Origin: an uncultured Verrucomicrobia subdivision 3 bacterium
GTDB lineage: Bacteria; Verrucomicrobiota; Verrucomicrobiia; Limisphaerales; UBA11358
Direction of reading: 5' to 3'
DNA length: 48,559 nucleotides
NCBI GenBank assembly: GCA_903870815.1
Contig: CAIQEI010000021.1
Location: 1-48,559, forward strand
Within the stretch, counting starts at the first letter, position 1, and every line of letters begins with the position of its first letter. Both the position numbers and the translations under genes were made by a program. This document shows, piece by piece, positions 25,128 to 33,612 of the stretch. Under the pieces are notes generated by a model that ran no database searches, was not told the origin of the DNA, and saw nothing but the letters and a program-made list of their open reading frames with translations.

Positions 25128-26828
25128 TCATTCCAGCAGCGCCTCGGCGTGTTTCCGTGCCGCCTCGCTCTGGCCGCCGAGCATCCGCGCCAGTTCGGTT
25201 ACGCGTGATTTTTTGTCTAGCAACGTAATCTCGGAAATCGTCCGGCCATTTTTCACCTGCTTGGTCACGACGTAATGCGCATCCGCGGGGGCGGCTACCT
25301 GCGGCAAGTGCGTGATGCAAAACACCTGCCGCTTGGCGGCGATTTGCTTCATCTTCTCGCCGACCGCATTTGCCGTTTCGCCGCCGACGTTGGCGTCCAC
25401 CTCGTCAAAAACCAGCACCGGAATTTCATCCTGGGCGGCGAGCACGGTTTTCAACGCCAACATCACGCGGGCCATTTCGCCGGATGAAGCGATGGCACGC
25501 AGCGGCTTGGCTGGCTCGCCAGGGTTCGGCGCGAACTGGAATTCTACCGTGTCGAATCCAGAGGAGTTGGGAGTTGGCAGATGGGAGTTAGAGTGTCCGT
25601 TCCCCATCTGCCATCTTCCATCTGCCATCTCCTGCTGAATGCCAAATTTGCTTTGCTTGAAGCCCAGTTCTTCCAGTTGCTTACTCACCGCTTTGGCCAG
25701 TAGCGGAATCACTATTTTTCGCGCCGCGGAAAGCTTTTTGCCGGCGCTCAAAATCTCGGCATCGAGTTTATCGAGCGCGGCGTTGAGCCGCGCCAGTTCG
25801 GCGTCACGGCTTTCGAGCGCCGCGAGTTTCTGTTTCGCCTCCTCACCGAAAGCGATGACTTCGGCGAGGGTCGCGCCGTATTTGCGCTTGAGCGCGTGGA
25901 TGAGATTCAACCGCTCCTCCAATTCCGCCAAGCGCGCCGGATCCACGTCCACCTTGTCGGCATAGCGCGAAAGCTCGGTCTGCAATTCGCGCAAAGCTCC
26001 GCCGGCTTGGGCGTGCAGGCCCACCAGATTCTCCGCGCCGGCATCCACGCGCTGAAGCTCCGCCAGCACGCGACCAATCACGCCGGACTGCGTGAGCAAC
26101 GAATTCTCGTTCTCGCTCAAGGCGTCGAGCGCGGCCTGGCTCAGTTGCAGCAGCTTCGCGGCGTTGCTGGCCCGGTTGAATTCCGCCTCGACGGACTTCT
26201 CCTCGTCCGGCTGCAAGCGCGCGCCGGAAATTTCCTGAACCTGAAAGCGCAGCAAATCTAGCTGCTGCGCGTAGGTTTTCTCATCCACGATCAGCGCCGA
26301 TTTCTCCTGTTCCAAAACCGCGTGCCGGCCAACGAGTTCGCCGAAAGCCTCGCGTTCCTTTTCCAATCCACCGAACGCATCAAGAATGACCAACTGCTTC
26401 GCCGGGTGCAGCAGCGACTGGTGGTCGTGCGGGCCATGCATGTCCACCAGCCATTCGCCAATGCCGGCCAGCGTGGCCAGCGTGGTGGCCGACCCATTCA
26501 CAAACTGGCGGTTGGCGCCGGCGCTGGTGAACGTGCGTTTGAGGACAAGCTGATGCTCTTCGCACGGCTCCAAACCGTTCTCCTCCAAAAAACCTTTCAG
26601 CGGCGCCCGCAGTTTCCGGATGTCGAAGACGGCCTCGACCGAGCAGCTTTCCTCGCCGCTGCGAATCAGCGTGCGGTCGGCGCGTTCGCCGAGCACGAGG
26701 TTCAGCGCGCCGATGATGATGGACTTGCCCGCGCCGGTCTCGCCGGTGATGACATTGCAGCCCGGCTGGAGTTCCAGCGTGAGGTCGCTCACCAGGGCGA
26801 GGTTTTTGATGCGCAAGGTCGTCAACAT
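25128..26828 (-). CDS. recN: DNA repair protein RecN
   Basis: An SMC-like ATPase that holds DNA ends during double-strand break repair. The start at 26828 (MLTTLRIKNLALVSDL) is the usual one, giving 566 residues. Walker A GETGAGKSIIIGALNL lies near residue 35, followed by HGPHDHQSLL around 135, two coiled-coil arms (about 150-370), the signature region AIASSGEMARVMLALKT (about 445) and Walker B VFDEVDANVGGET (about 470). Residues 400-423 (EMADGRWQM and on to PTPNSS) do not look like RecN; they are encoded by a repeat element at 25563-25631 that keeps the frame. It falls between the coiled coil and the C-terminal ATPase half, where an extra loop could be tolerated. Confidence 0.94.
   Translation of the reverse strand: MLTTLRIKNLALVSDLTLELQPGCNVITGETGAGKSIIIGALNLVLGERADRTLIRSGEESCSVEAVFDIRKLRAPLKGFLEENGLEPCEEHQLVLKRTFTSAGANRQFVNGSATTLATLAGIGEWLVDMHGPHDHQSLLHPAKQLVILDAFGGLEKEREAFGELVGRHAVLEQEKSALIVDEKTYAQQLDLLRFQVQEISGARLQPDEEKSVEAEFNRASNAAKLLQLSQAALDALSENENSLLTQSGVIGRVLAELQRVDAGAENLVGLHAQAGGALRELQTELSRYADKVDVDPARLAELEERLNLIHALKRKYGATLAEVIAFGEEAKQKLAALESRDAELARLNAALDKLDAEILSAGKKLSAARKIVIPLLAKAVSKQLEELGFKQSKFGIQQEMADGRWQMGNGHSNSHLPTPNSSGFDTVEFQFAPNPGEPAKPLRAIASSGEMARVMLALKTVLAAQDEIPVLVFDEVDANVGGETANAVGEKMKQIAAKRQVFCITHLPQVAAPADAHYVVTKQVKNGRTISEITLLDKKSRVTELARMLGGQSEAARKHAEALLE
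25563..25631. repeat. In-frame heptamer-core-heptamer element inside recN
   Basis: On the plus strand four 7-mers (GGAGTTG, GGAGTTG, GCAGATG, GGAGTTA; 25563-25590) are followed by a 13-nt centre GAGTGTCCGTTCC (25591-25603) and four 7-mers (CCATCTG, CCATCTT, CCATCTG, CCATCTC; 25604-25631). GGCAGATGGG (25576-25585) is the exact inverse of CCCATCTGCC (25603-25612). The whole is 69 nt, a multiple of three, and has no stop in the recN frame. The M16 peptidase holds an element of the same layout. Confidence 0.85.
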
Positions 26829-26840
26829 GGCCAAATTTTG

Positions 26841-27000
26841 AGCCACAGATAAACACAGATGGACACAGATTCAAAAAGGAAAATGCTGGGGACACGAATT
26901 TCACAGATTAACGCGGATTCAATCCGGACAAATCCGGCGGTAAAATTTGTTCGGCGGTGATTTTAGTTGGCTACTTTGCGTCTCTGCGCCTTTGCGTTTA
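26841..27000. repeat. Intergenic mosaic of short-period repeats
   Basis: Three 10-mers in a row share CACAGAT (AGCCACAGAT, AAACACAGAT, GGACACAGAT; 26841-26870). After a break, 26891-26937 continues in the same 10-nt spacing with ACACGAATT, TCACAGATTA, ACGCGGATTC and related words. A last group around 26973-27000 repeats TTTGCG/CTGCG words (CTTTGCGTC, TCTGCGCC, TTTGCGTTT). These words resemble intergenic repeats that I recall from many unrelated bacterial genomes. They fill the divergent gap between recN and the beta-lactamase-fold gene. Confidence 0.7.
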
Positions 27001-27049
27001 ACCGGATTTTCATTCGCCGAAATTCCGGCTTCTGCTAATTTGGCGCGGC

Positions 27050-27838
27050 ATGGCTTTTGAATTTACTATTCTCGGCAGCGGCACCTCGCAGGGCGTGCCG
27101 CTGATCGGCGTGGATTATCCGCCGGAATATTTGGCCAATCCCAAAAACTGGCGCACCCGCCCGGCCATTTACGTCGCCACTGACCAGGTGAAGCTCGTGG
27201 TGGACACGCCGCCGGATTTCCGGATGCAATGCCTGCGCGAAAAAATCAAGCACCTCGACGCCGTGCTGGTGACTCACGCCCACGCCGACCACGTTATGGG
27301 CATGGACGACTGCCGGCGGTTCTGTGATTTGAACGGTGAACGGACCCTGCCGATTTACGCGAGCGAAGCGACCATGGTGCAACTGCGGCGCGTGTTTATC
27401 TACGCGTTCCATCAAGGCCCGTGGCCGAGGGGTTATTTCATGCCCGAAGAGCGCGTCATCACCGGCCCGTTTGAAATCGGCGATCTGAAGGTCACGCCCT
27501 TCGACCTGCCCCACGGGCGCACGACCACCACCGGCTTTCTCTTCGAGCAGGCCGGCCGGAAGCGCCTGACCTATTTGAGCGACTGCAAGGAGATTCCCGA
27601 GCCCGTGCTGGAACGGGTGCGCGGCGTGGAAATCGCCGTGCTGGACGCGCTACGCCACCGGCCGCATCCCACGCACATGTGCCTGGACGAGGCGCTAACC
27701 GCGGCGCGGCGCATCGGGGCGGGCCGGACTTACTTCACCCACCTCACGCATGATTACGACCACGACAAATCGCAGGCGGAACTGCCGCCGGGCGTGACGC
27801 TCGCGTGGGACGGTCTCAAAGTGACGGCGGAAGAATGA
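27050..27838 (+). CDS. Metallo-beta-lactamase fold hydrolase (PhnP-like)
   Basis: A 262-residue cytoplasmic metal hydrolase. [17 protein letters not shown] opens the fold; the metal motif is [14 protein letters not shown] (about residues 76-89), with later ligands in [12 protein letters not shown] (His near 159), LSDCKEI (Asp near 180) and [10 protein letters not shown] (near 230). The GSGTSQGVP start and the DDCRRF after the HxHxDH motif are characteristic of the PhnP-like phosphodiesterase branch. No phosphonate genes are nearby, so the substrate is probably a cyclic phosphodiester or a general one. Its stop overlaps a possible upstream start (ATG 27835) of the next gene by ATGA. Confidence 0.85.
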   Translation: MAFEFTILGSGTSQGVPLIGVDYPPEYLANPKNWRTRPAIYVATDQVKLVVDTPPDFRMQCLREKIKHLDAVLVTHAHADHVMGMDDCRRFCDLNGERTLPIYASEATMVQLRRVFIYAFHQGPWPRGYFMPEERVITGPFEIGDLKVTPFDLPHGRTTTTGFLFEQAGRKRLTYLSDCKEIPEPVLERVRGVEIAVLDALRHRPHPTHMCLDEALTAARRIGAGRTYFTHLTHDYDHDKSQAELPPGVTLAWDGLKVTAEE

Positions 27839-27906
27839 ACATCATTGCCGCAAATTCCGCCAATTCGGTTGAACCGACTTTCACGGGCAGGGCCCAATCA
27901 CGAACC

Positions 27907-29547
27907 ATGACATATTTCAGGAGAAACATCTGGGCCTGGCTGCTGGCGTTTCTGCCACTGCTCGCACACGCCGGCGGCGACGAGGTGGTGGTGGTATACA
28001 ATTCCCAAATGCCCGAATCCAAGGCCGTCGCCGACCATTACGCAGCGGTGCGGAATGTGCCGGCGAACCAGATTTTCGGTTTTGCCCTGCCAACCGATGA
28101 GGTCATGACACGCGCCGACTTCACGGAACAGTTGCAGCAGCCGCTCGCCGCCCGTCTCGAAGCCGCCGGCCTGTGGAAATTTGGCCAGGTTACCTCGCCC
28201 GGCACGAACGGCCAGCCGGATCAGACGGAAACCCGAGTGGTGCAATCCAAAATCCGCTACGCCGTTTTGTGCTACGGCGTGCCACTCAAAATCTCGCCCA
28301 GCTCCATCGTGGGCGACTTGATGGACCGGTTCATTGGGAAAATCTCGAGCCAGATCACACTGGACAAACTACGCCACAATGAAGCCGCCGTGGACTCCGA
28401 ACTCGCCTGGCTGCCGCTGCTCAAAATGGACATCCCGCTGACCGGTCCGCTGCTGAATCCGTTTTATCTCGCCACCAACAGTGCCGCGATGAACTGCACC
28501 AACGGCCTGCTGCTCGTCGCGCGCCTCGACGCCCCGACGCCGGAGATCGCCATGCACCTCGTGGACAAAGCCGTCCAGGCGGAAAACACTGGGCTCTGGG
28601 GCCGCGCCTACATCGACATGCGCGGCCTGGACGAATCCAACACCAACTATTACCTCGGCGACCAATGGATGCTGGGCGCCGCGCAAGTCAGCCGGCTGCT
28701 CGGCTTCGAAGTCGAGGTGGACACCAACGCCGACACCCTGCCCGCCTCGTTTCCGATGAGCCATATCGCCATCTACGCCGGCTGGTATGCCGGCGATGCC
28801 TGCGGCCCGTTCACCGCGCCGAAAATGGAGTTCATGCCCGGGGCCTTTGCCTATCACCTGTTTTCGTTCAGCGCCGACACCCTGCGGAGCGCAACCCGCA
28901 ACTGGTGCGGCCCGCTGCTCGCCAAGGGCGCCACCTGCACCATGGGCTGCGTCTATGAACCTTATTTGCAATTCACCCCCAACATCGCCTTCTTCATGGA
29001 GGCCTTCGGCAGCGGCTACAGCTTCGGCGAAGCCGCCTGGTCGTCACAACTCGCCCTGTCGTGGCAGAACACCGTCATTGGCGACCCCTTGTACCAGCCG
29101 TTCAAGAAAACGCCGCCGGAACTGCATGCGCTCCTGGCACGCACCAAAAACCCGCTGCTCGAATGGTCCTTCGACCGGCTAATCTGCCTCGACATTGCCC
29201 GCGGCCTACGCGCGCGGCAATTGATTCCCTTTCTCGAAAACCTGCCGGTCACCGCGCACAGCGCCGTGCTCAGCGAGAAACTTGCCACGCTTTACGATGC
29301 CGCCGGCATGCCCAGTTCCGCCATCGCCGCCTGGCAAAGCGCGCTACAACAGAACCCCTCGCCGCAACAACGCCTCCGGCTCCGGCTCACCCTCGGCGAG
29401 AAACTGACCGCGCAGGGCCTGAACGCCAAGGCACTCGAAAATTACCGCGCACTGATTGTCGAAGCGCCGGATTATCCCGGCCGAAACGCCATTGACGAAA
29501 AGCTCAAGGCGCTGAAACAAACAATTGCCGCCGAAAAAACGAAATGA
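27907..29547 (+). CDS. Secreted TIGR03790 family protein
   Basis: A 546-residue exported protein matching my recollection of the TIGR03790 family (no known function). ATG 27907 is chosen for a clean signal peptide (MTYFRRNIWAWLLAFLPLLA, cleavage near HAG); an in-frame ATG at 27835 overlaps the previous stop and would add 24 residues. Hallmarks are VVVVYNSQMPESKAVADHYA, VRNVPANQIFGFALP, IRYAVLCYGVPLKI and a later GPFTAPKMEFMPGAFAYHLF, GATCTMGCVYEPYLQF. The final about 100 residues form TPR-like helices (SAIAAWQSALQQNPSPQQRL, KALENYRALIVEAPDYPG). The mix suggests a periplasmic scaffold or a caspase/gingipain-like fold, but no catalytic dyad is established. Confidence 0.78.
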   Translation: MTYFRRNIWAWLLAFLPLLAHAGGDEVVVVYNSQMPESKAVADHYAAVRNVPANQIFGFALPTDEVMTRADFTEQLQQPLAARLEAAGLWKFGQVTSPGTNGQPDQTETRVVQSKIRYAVLCYGVPLKISPSSIVGDLMDRFIGKISSQITLDKLRHNEAAVDSELAWLPLLKMDIPLTGPLLNPFYLATNSAAMNCTNGLLLVARLDAPTPEIAMHLVDKAVQAENTGLWGRAYIDMRGLDESNTNYYLGDQWMLGAAQVSRLLGFEVEVDTNADTLPASFPMSHIAIYAGWYAGDACGPFTAPKMEFMPGAFAYHLFSFSADTLRSATRNWCGPLLAKGATCTMGCVYEPYLQFTPNIAFFMEAFGSGYSFGEAAWSSQLALSWQNTVIGDPLYQPFKKTPPELHALLARTKNPLLEWSFDRLICLDIARGLRARQLIPFLENLPVTAHSAVLSEKLATLYDAAGMPSSAIAAWQSALQQNPSPQQRLRLRLTLGEKLTAQGLNAKALENYRALIVEAPDYPGRNAIDEKLKALKQTIAAEKTK

Positions 29548-29661
29548 TTAAACCGCGAATTATGCGTTGTCAGAGTTGTTACCGAGCCGGTTCATTTTTG
29601 GATTCCTGGCTCCGTTTTACCACAAATTAGCCGACTAAACCAATCGAGAAACTGAACTTGT

Positions 29662-31449
29662 TCATTGCGCGGTGCTCTTTGTATTGGTCGGCGCTTGCTG
29701 TGAGCCGGCACAGATTTTTCGGTATCGGTCAACTTGGGCTCCAATGCCGGGCTGGTTCTGAAATGCCAAGTCTTTGTAAATTGGCGCGCAACAATCCGCA
29801 TGGGCGGCGAGCAACGCCCGCCAATCAGACCAAAGCTGGTCGTAGGTTGCAATGGCGCGGGAAATTGTTTGGCGGTCGTATTTTTTAGTCTCGTCACCCA
29901 TGGCACCGTAAAGCAGAATAGTCCACGCCTGCTCAAAGATGGCATATTTGATCCGGCCGTAAGTCGAAGAAACGATGACAAACTCTTTGGTTTTTGCGTT
30001 GGGAAAATCAATCTGCTGCGATAGCGCTTCAATTCTTTTCCAGATTGCCACGGATTCCGCTTTTTCCGTCAGCGCAGCCCAAACCAGGTTTTTTTTGATG
30101 AAATATGACAGATCCGGCGCAGCCATAAAATCGTCGCGCGCCCAGAAGCTGTCCACCGGCCCCAGCAAACTGCAATTCCCGCGCAGCACGGCGGCGGCGG
30201 AAAGCAAATTCAACTCGCGAAACCGCGCGATGTCCGGCCCTTGTAGGTTAAGTTCGTCACGCGCAAACTCGTCAAAAATGTCCGCTTCCGCACGATTTGG
30301 ATTTTCAGCGTATTTTGCAATGACATAAGCGTTCAACTCACACCAGAGCTCGTTTTTGATATAGGGTCCTTCCCAGCCACCACCACGCGACCATGTCCAA
30401 ATGCCCGCGAAGTTGTTGTTGCCGACGATGTCGCGCAGCCCTTTCGGCCGACCCGGCTTCATCATCAAGCCATATTCTTCCCAGCCATTGATGACGCCAT
30501 CGCCGACATAATATGGATGTGCGCCCTTGCCATAATATTCCCGCTGGCATTGCACTTCGACAATCTGCCGGTGTTTGCCGATGCCCAAGGTTGGGTTGAA
30601 GGGAGTCATACGCAGAAAATCACCCGCCTGCGGCTTGATGGAAAAAACAAGGTTCGGATGCGGGTCAATCGCGTCCGTCACCTTCAAATAATATTCGGGG
30701 TTGTTGTGGAAATTATTTCCGAAATCCCAGGTGCGGTAGAAAACCATCTTGTCGCGTTTCACGCAGGCTTCGTCGCGGAGAATTTTCAATAGCGCAATGT
30801 GGTTTTGCGGCCCGTGAATGATCGCGGTGGCGCTTTGCATCTTGCTTTCGTTCGCCGCCCCGCTCGAGGTGTGATAGGGACTGTCAAAAAGATAAATTTC
30901 ACCGGTGCGAACAATGAGTCCGTCGAGCGCCGGGCAACGGTCGAATAGTTCGCTGATCTGCGCCCGCAAAATCCGTTGCGTCATCGGCCGCTCCAGGTCA
31001 ATCCGGCCCTGCTCGTCGCAAATCTCATTTTTATAGCGCGCGACCAGCGCTTTTGGCAGCACGATGAATTGAAACCATGCGTAGGCCTTGAGGCCGGAGC
31101 GGTGCGACTGTTCCGCCAGTTGTTCGAGTGACTTGGCGTGCTGCTCGATCCACTCGCGGGCGCCGCCGCCCTTCGTCAAAATATCCGGCTCGATGGCATC
31201 AAAGGTCTCACATGAATCTGCCTCGGCCATGATGCCCTGGCCATTGTAGCCCCAGACGGCGAGTTTATGCGGATCACGAAAGACCGTCGCTTGTAGCGGT
31301 TCTCCCGGATTATTATGCACCATGTCGATCACGAATCTTCCGGAAAAGTTGTTGGTGAAATCCAAAGCCAGGGCTGCGCGATCCACGCAAAACAATTTTG
31401 CAATCAATAATGTCGCCGCAAGGAACCGATAGGAACGAGCGCGTGCCAT
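29662..31449 (-). CDS. Secreted TIM-barrel glycoside-hydrolase-like protein, unassigned
   Basis: A 595-residue exported protein (signal MARARSYRFLAATLLIAKLF to about ALA). The first 350 residues read like a (beta/alpha)8 barrel: MVHNNPGEP, YAWFQFIVLP, DGLIVRTGEIYLFD (a Glu on a barrel strand, candidate catalytic acid), KMVFYRTWDFGNNFHNN, VFSIKPQAGDFLR, VEVQCQREYYGKG and GIWTWSRGGGWEGP. The layout recalls alpha-glucuronidase or GH115/GH67-like barrels, but I cannot assign a CAZy family. The C-terminal 200 residues are helical. It stands alone, convergent with the TIGR03790 gene and divergent from a long intergenic region. Confidence 0.68.
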   Translation of the reverse strand: MARARSYRFLAATLLIAKLFCVDRAALALDFTNNFSGRFVIDMVHNNPGEPLQATVFRDPHKLAVWGYNGQGIMAEADSCETFDAIEPDILTKGGGAREWIEQHAKSLEQLAEQSHRSGLKAYAWFQFIVLPKALVARYKNEICDEQGRIDLERPMTQRILRAQISELFDRCPALDGLIVRTGEIYLFDSPYHTSSGAANESKMQSATAIIHGPQNHIALLKILRDEACVKRDKMVFYRTWDFGNNFHNNPEYYLKVTDAIDPHPNLVFSIKPQAGDFLRMTPFNPTLGIGKHRQIVEVQCQREYYGKGAHPYYVGDGVINGWEEYGLMMKPGRPKGLRDIVGNNNFAGIWTWSRGGGWEGPYIKNELWCELNAYVIAKYAENPNRAEADIFDEFARDELNLQGPDIARFRELNLLSAAAVLRGNCSLLGPVDSFWARDDFMAAPDLSYFIKKNLVWAALTEKAESVAIWKRIEALSQQIDFPNAKTKEFVIVSSTYGRIKYAIFEQAWTILLYGAMGDETKKYDRQTISRAIATYDQLWSDWRALLAAHADCCAPIYKDLAFQNQPGIGAQVDRYRKICAGSQQAPTNTKSTAQ

Positions 31450-31639
31450 ATCTTTTTGGGTAAAGTTTGTCTGAAGAATTTCTAAAATTTGTAACGGGCG
31501 GTTTGTCTTTGACCCTTACTACTTGGAGTTCAAGGATGCCATGCTCAGAGTGGCGGAACGACGCAGGCACCGCCGACTGGTGGCGGGTATTGCAACCTCA
31601 GCGCCAACGGCGGTTGGCTCCAGCTGATTTGGCCGACGA

Positions 31640-31882
31640 TTATCTGTCACACAAATCCTTCTTTTGAGATTTCTTGTCCGATATCCCAGAACCAATCCAT
31701 TCAGCAAGCGACCAAATCATACCCAGCACGCCAATCAATACAACCAAACAAACCCAAAGATACATGATAATTGTGGAACGAAATATCAATGAAAGCCTCG
31801 TGCAAGCCCAAATCCCCGCGCAACCCAAAAGTGTGACTGTGGCAAATCCCATAAATGACCGGATATGGCGAGAAATAGTCAT
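31640..31882 (-). CDS. Small two-pass membrane protein, hypothetical
   Basis: An 80-residue reading frame with two convincing hydrophobic segments (MGFATVTLLGCAGIWA near residues 11-26 and IIMYLWVCLVVLIGVLGMIW near 38-57) and a charged tail (SDKKSQKKDLCDR). It resembles no family I know. The base composition here is more A+T-rich than neighbouring genes, and the flanks hold no other credible gene. The hydropathy pattern supports coding, but with no homolog evidence it could be chance. Confidence 0.5.
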   Translation of the reverse strand: MTISRHIRSFMGFATVTLLGCAGIWACTRLSLIFRSTIIMYLWVCLVVLIGVLGMIWSLAEWIGSGISDKKSQKKDLCDR

Positions 31883-32090
31883 AAATTCTAGTTGGCCTTA
31901 CGAAAATATACTGAGCCACCGCCGACTCCCAGCGTAAGCTAGCACGACGCGGCGAATATGACGATGGCACGAATGTACTATCCCCTTTTGCATCATTGCC
32001 GGTGTTCCAATTTGTTGACACGTCAATCGGGGTTTTCTTCCAAACACCCGCGTTTCGCTTCCATTGACGCTAGTCTCCGGTCCGTAGGGG

Positions 32091-32382
32091 GCGGTTTCCC
32101 GTTCATTTGTGCGCGTGTCTGGACCATTCCCTGCGGTTTCCGGTTCATTTACGCGCGCGTCCGGACCTCACACTGCGATTTATGCTCCATAAACCGCGGT
32201 TTCCCGACCGTAACCCGCGGTTTACAACCAAAGACTGCGGTATGCGTTACACAAACTGCGGTTTGCGGATGACAAACTGCGGGTAACCAACCCAAACTGC
32301 GGTTAATGCTCCATATACTGCGGTTAGCGTTCCATAAACCGCAGTATTAGCTCCATAAACCGCGGTTTGCCGATGGCAAACT
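32091..32382. repeat. 21-nt periodic palindrome array, about 14 units
   Basis: Units begin with GCGG (or close variants) at 32091, 32112, 32133, 32154, 32175, 32196, 32217, 32237, 32258, 32279, 32299, 32320, 32341 and 32362, so spacing is 21 nt with two 20-nt exceptions. Each junction makes a palindrome near AAACCGCGGTTT (perfect at 32191-32202 and 32357-32368), separated by 8-9 variable bases; CTCCAT or TTCCAT recurs in several spacers. The first four units form a 42-nt two-unit repeat, and a weaker copy extends back to about 32050. The array lies in a 1.1-kb gap between divergent genes (31450-32610); the rest of that gap, apart from the small membrane protein, shows nothing recognisable. 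Confidence 0.9.
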
Positions 32383-32610
32383 CTTTCATTCCGACGGCAA
32401 ATCACCCTGTTTTCCAAGGTGTTACACGATTTTCACCGGAAAATAGGCTCAAGATGCGCGCGCGGGTGTCGCCTTAGCCCCTGGAGCAAATTCAACTATC
32501 GCCGCAAAAATGCGCAGAAAGCACGAACCCGCTCCCAAACCCTCGTCCAATGCGCGGTCCCGTTCCGCTTCCGCATTGACAGCGCTGTTCCGGCGTGTTT
32601 CTGTTCGCTG

Positions 32611-33612
32611 ATGAAGCGGTTTGGTTTGAAAATAAATTGCGTCCTCATTACTTTGCTGCTGGGTTGGTTAGCCTGGGGCCAAGCCGGCGGCGATCCCAAG
32701 CCGGAAGAGATCACCAACGCCATGCGCCTGGCCAGCCAATACAAGACCGAGGCTGATGTAGTAAAGGCCTATCACGCCGGAAAGATTGATAAGGGCGACG
32801 CCATGCTGGTTATGGGGATGGTGGAAATCAAGGAAGCGGAACAAAACGGAGCATCTATGGACACCTACGGCAAGGTAGTTGACCAAAACGGCCAGCCGGT
32901 GGCAGGCGTCAAGGTTAAAGGGCGTGTGCATCTGGGCCTCGGTGAGGGTCGGGATCATTACACGGAAACGGATGCCCAAGGGCAGTTCCTGTTTCTCGGA
33001 CTGCATGGAATAGGCATGAACTTTGACCTTACGAAAGAAGGATACGAATTCGATTATATGCTGCCCTGCGCCCAACGACCTGGAGATTATCAGCCCGACC
33101 CAAAGAATCCGTTGATAATCCCCATGTGGAAACCTCGCGGAGCCGAGCCGTTATTGCATAGGGAACTTGAATCGCGTGTTCCCTACGACGGCACGACAGC
33201 AACGTTTAATCTGACCACAGATCAGAAATCCACCAATGGTAATCTTAAAATTACACTGTTACGCTCGCCATTAAAAATCCGGCGTGGCATTGATAAATAT
33301 GCGTGGAATGTAAAAGTTGAAATGATAGATGGAGGTCTTTTGACTGAAAACAGCCCATATCCCTATTGGGCTCCCGAAAGTGGTTATCAACCTGCGTTTG
33401 TAACAGGTATGACTTCAAACAATGTTGCTTGGAATAGGGAATTGAAGCAAAACTTTTACATTAAAGATGGGCAGGGAAAATATGGACGATTGCTTATAGA
33501 CCTTTTTACAGATGCAGTTCGTCCCGATACAGGAATCAAAATTCAGACTTGGCTCAACCCCTCTGGATCGCAAAATCTGGAGTTTGATTCCCGCAAACAA
33601 ATCACGCGATGA
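32611..33612 (+). CDS. Secreted protein with carboxypeptidase regulatory-like domain
   Basis: A 333-residue exported protein. ATG 32611 gives the signal peptide (MKRFGLKINCVLITLLLGWL to about GQA); the open frame before it lacks one. After a helical segment (ITNAMRLASQYKTEADVVKA) comes a beta-sandwich of the CarboxypepD_reg type, DTYGKVVDQNGQPVAGVKVK, then TDAQGQFLFLGLHGIGM and KEGYEFDY (about residues 87-150). The C-terminal half is beta-rich, with no known motif, ending in SGSQNLEFDSRK. The next gene is a paralog whose ATG overlaps this stop (ATGA). Function is unknown. A surface or matrix role is a guess. Confidence 0.75.
   Translation: MKRFGLKINCVLITLLLGWLAWGQAGGDPKPEEITNAMRLASQYKTEADVVKAYHAGKIDKGDAMLVMGMVEIKEAEQNGASMDTYGKVVDQNGQPVAGVKVKGRVHLGLGEGRDHYTETDAQGQFLFLGLHGIGMNFDLTKEGYEFDYMLPCAQRPGDYQPDPKNPLIIPMWKPRGAEPLLHRELESRVPYDGTTATFNLTTDQKSTNGNLKITLLRSPLKIRRGIDKYAWNVKVEMIDGGLLTENSPYPYWAPESGYQPAFVTGMTSNNVAWNRELKQNFYIKDGQGKYGRLLIDLFTDAVRPDTGIKIQTWLNPSGSQNLEFDSRKQITR

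Noticed and set aside
27805-27906. Earlier starts for the TIGR03790 protein
   Set aside because: They would bury the signal peptide, although the ATG at 27835 overlapping the previous stop is noted as an alternative.
31519-31707. Minus-strand frame of 62 codons, Arg-rich
   Set aside because: No domain, overlaps the better-supported membrane protein frame, and looks like repeat-derived sequence.
31958-32272. Frame reading through the first half of the 21-nt array, giving heptapeptide-like repeats
   Set aside because: The 20-nt units break the frame, there is no start context or known domain, and the conserved signal is palindromic DNA rather than protein.
32091-32382. CRISPR array
   Set aside because: Spacers would be only 8-9 nt, the repeats vary from unit to unit, and no cas genes are nearby.
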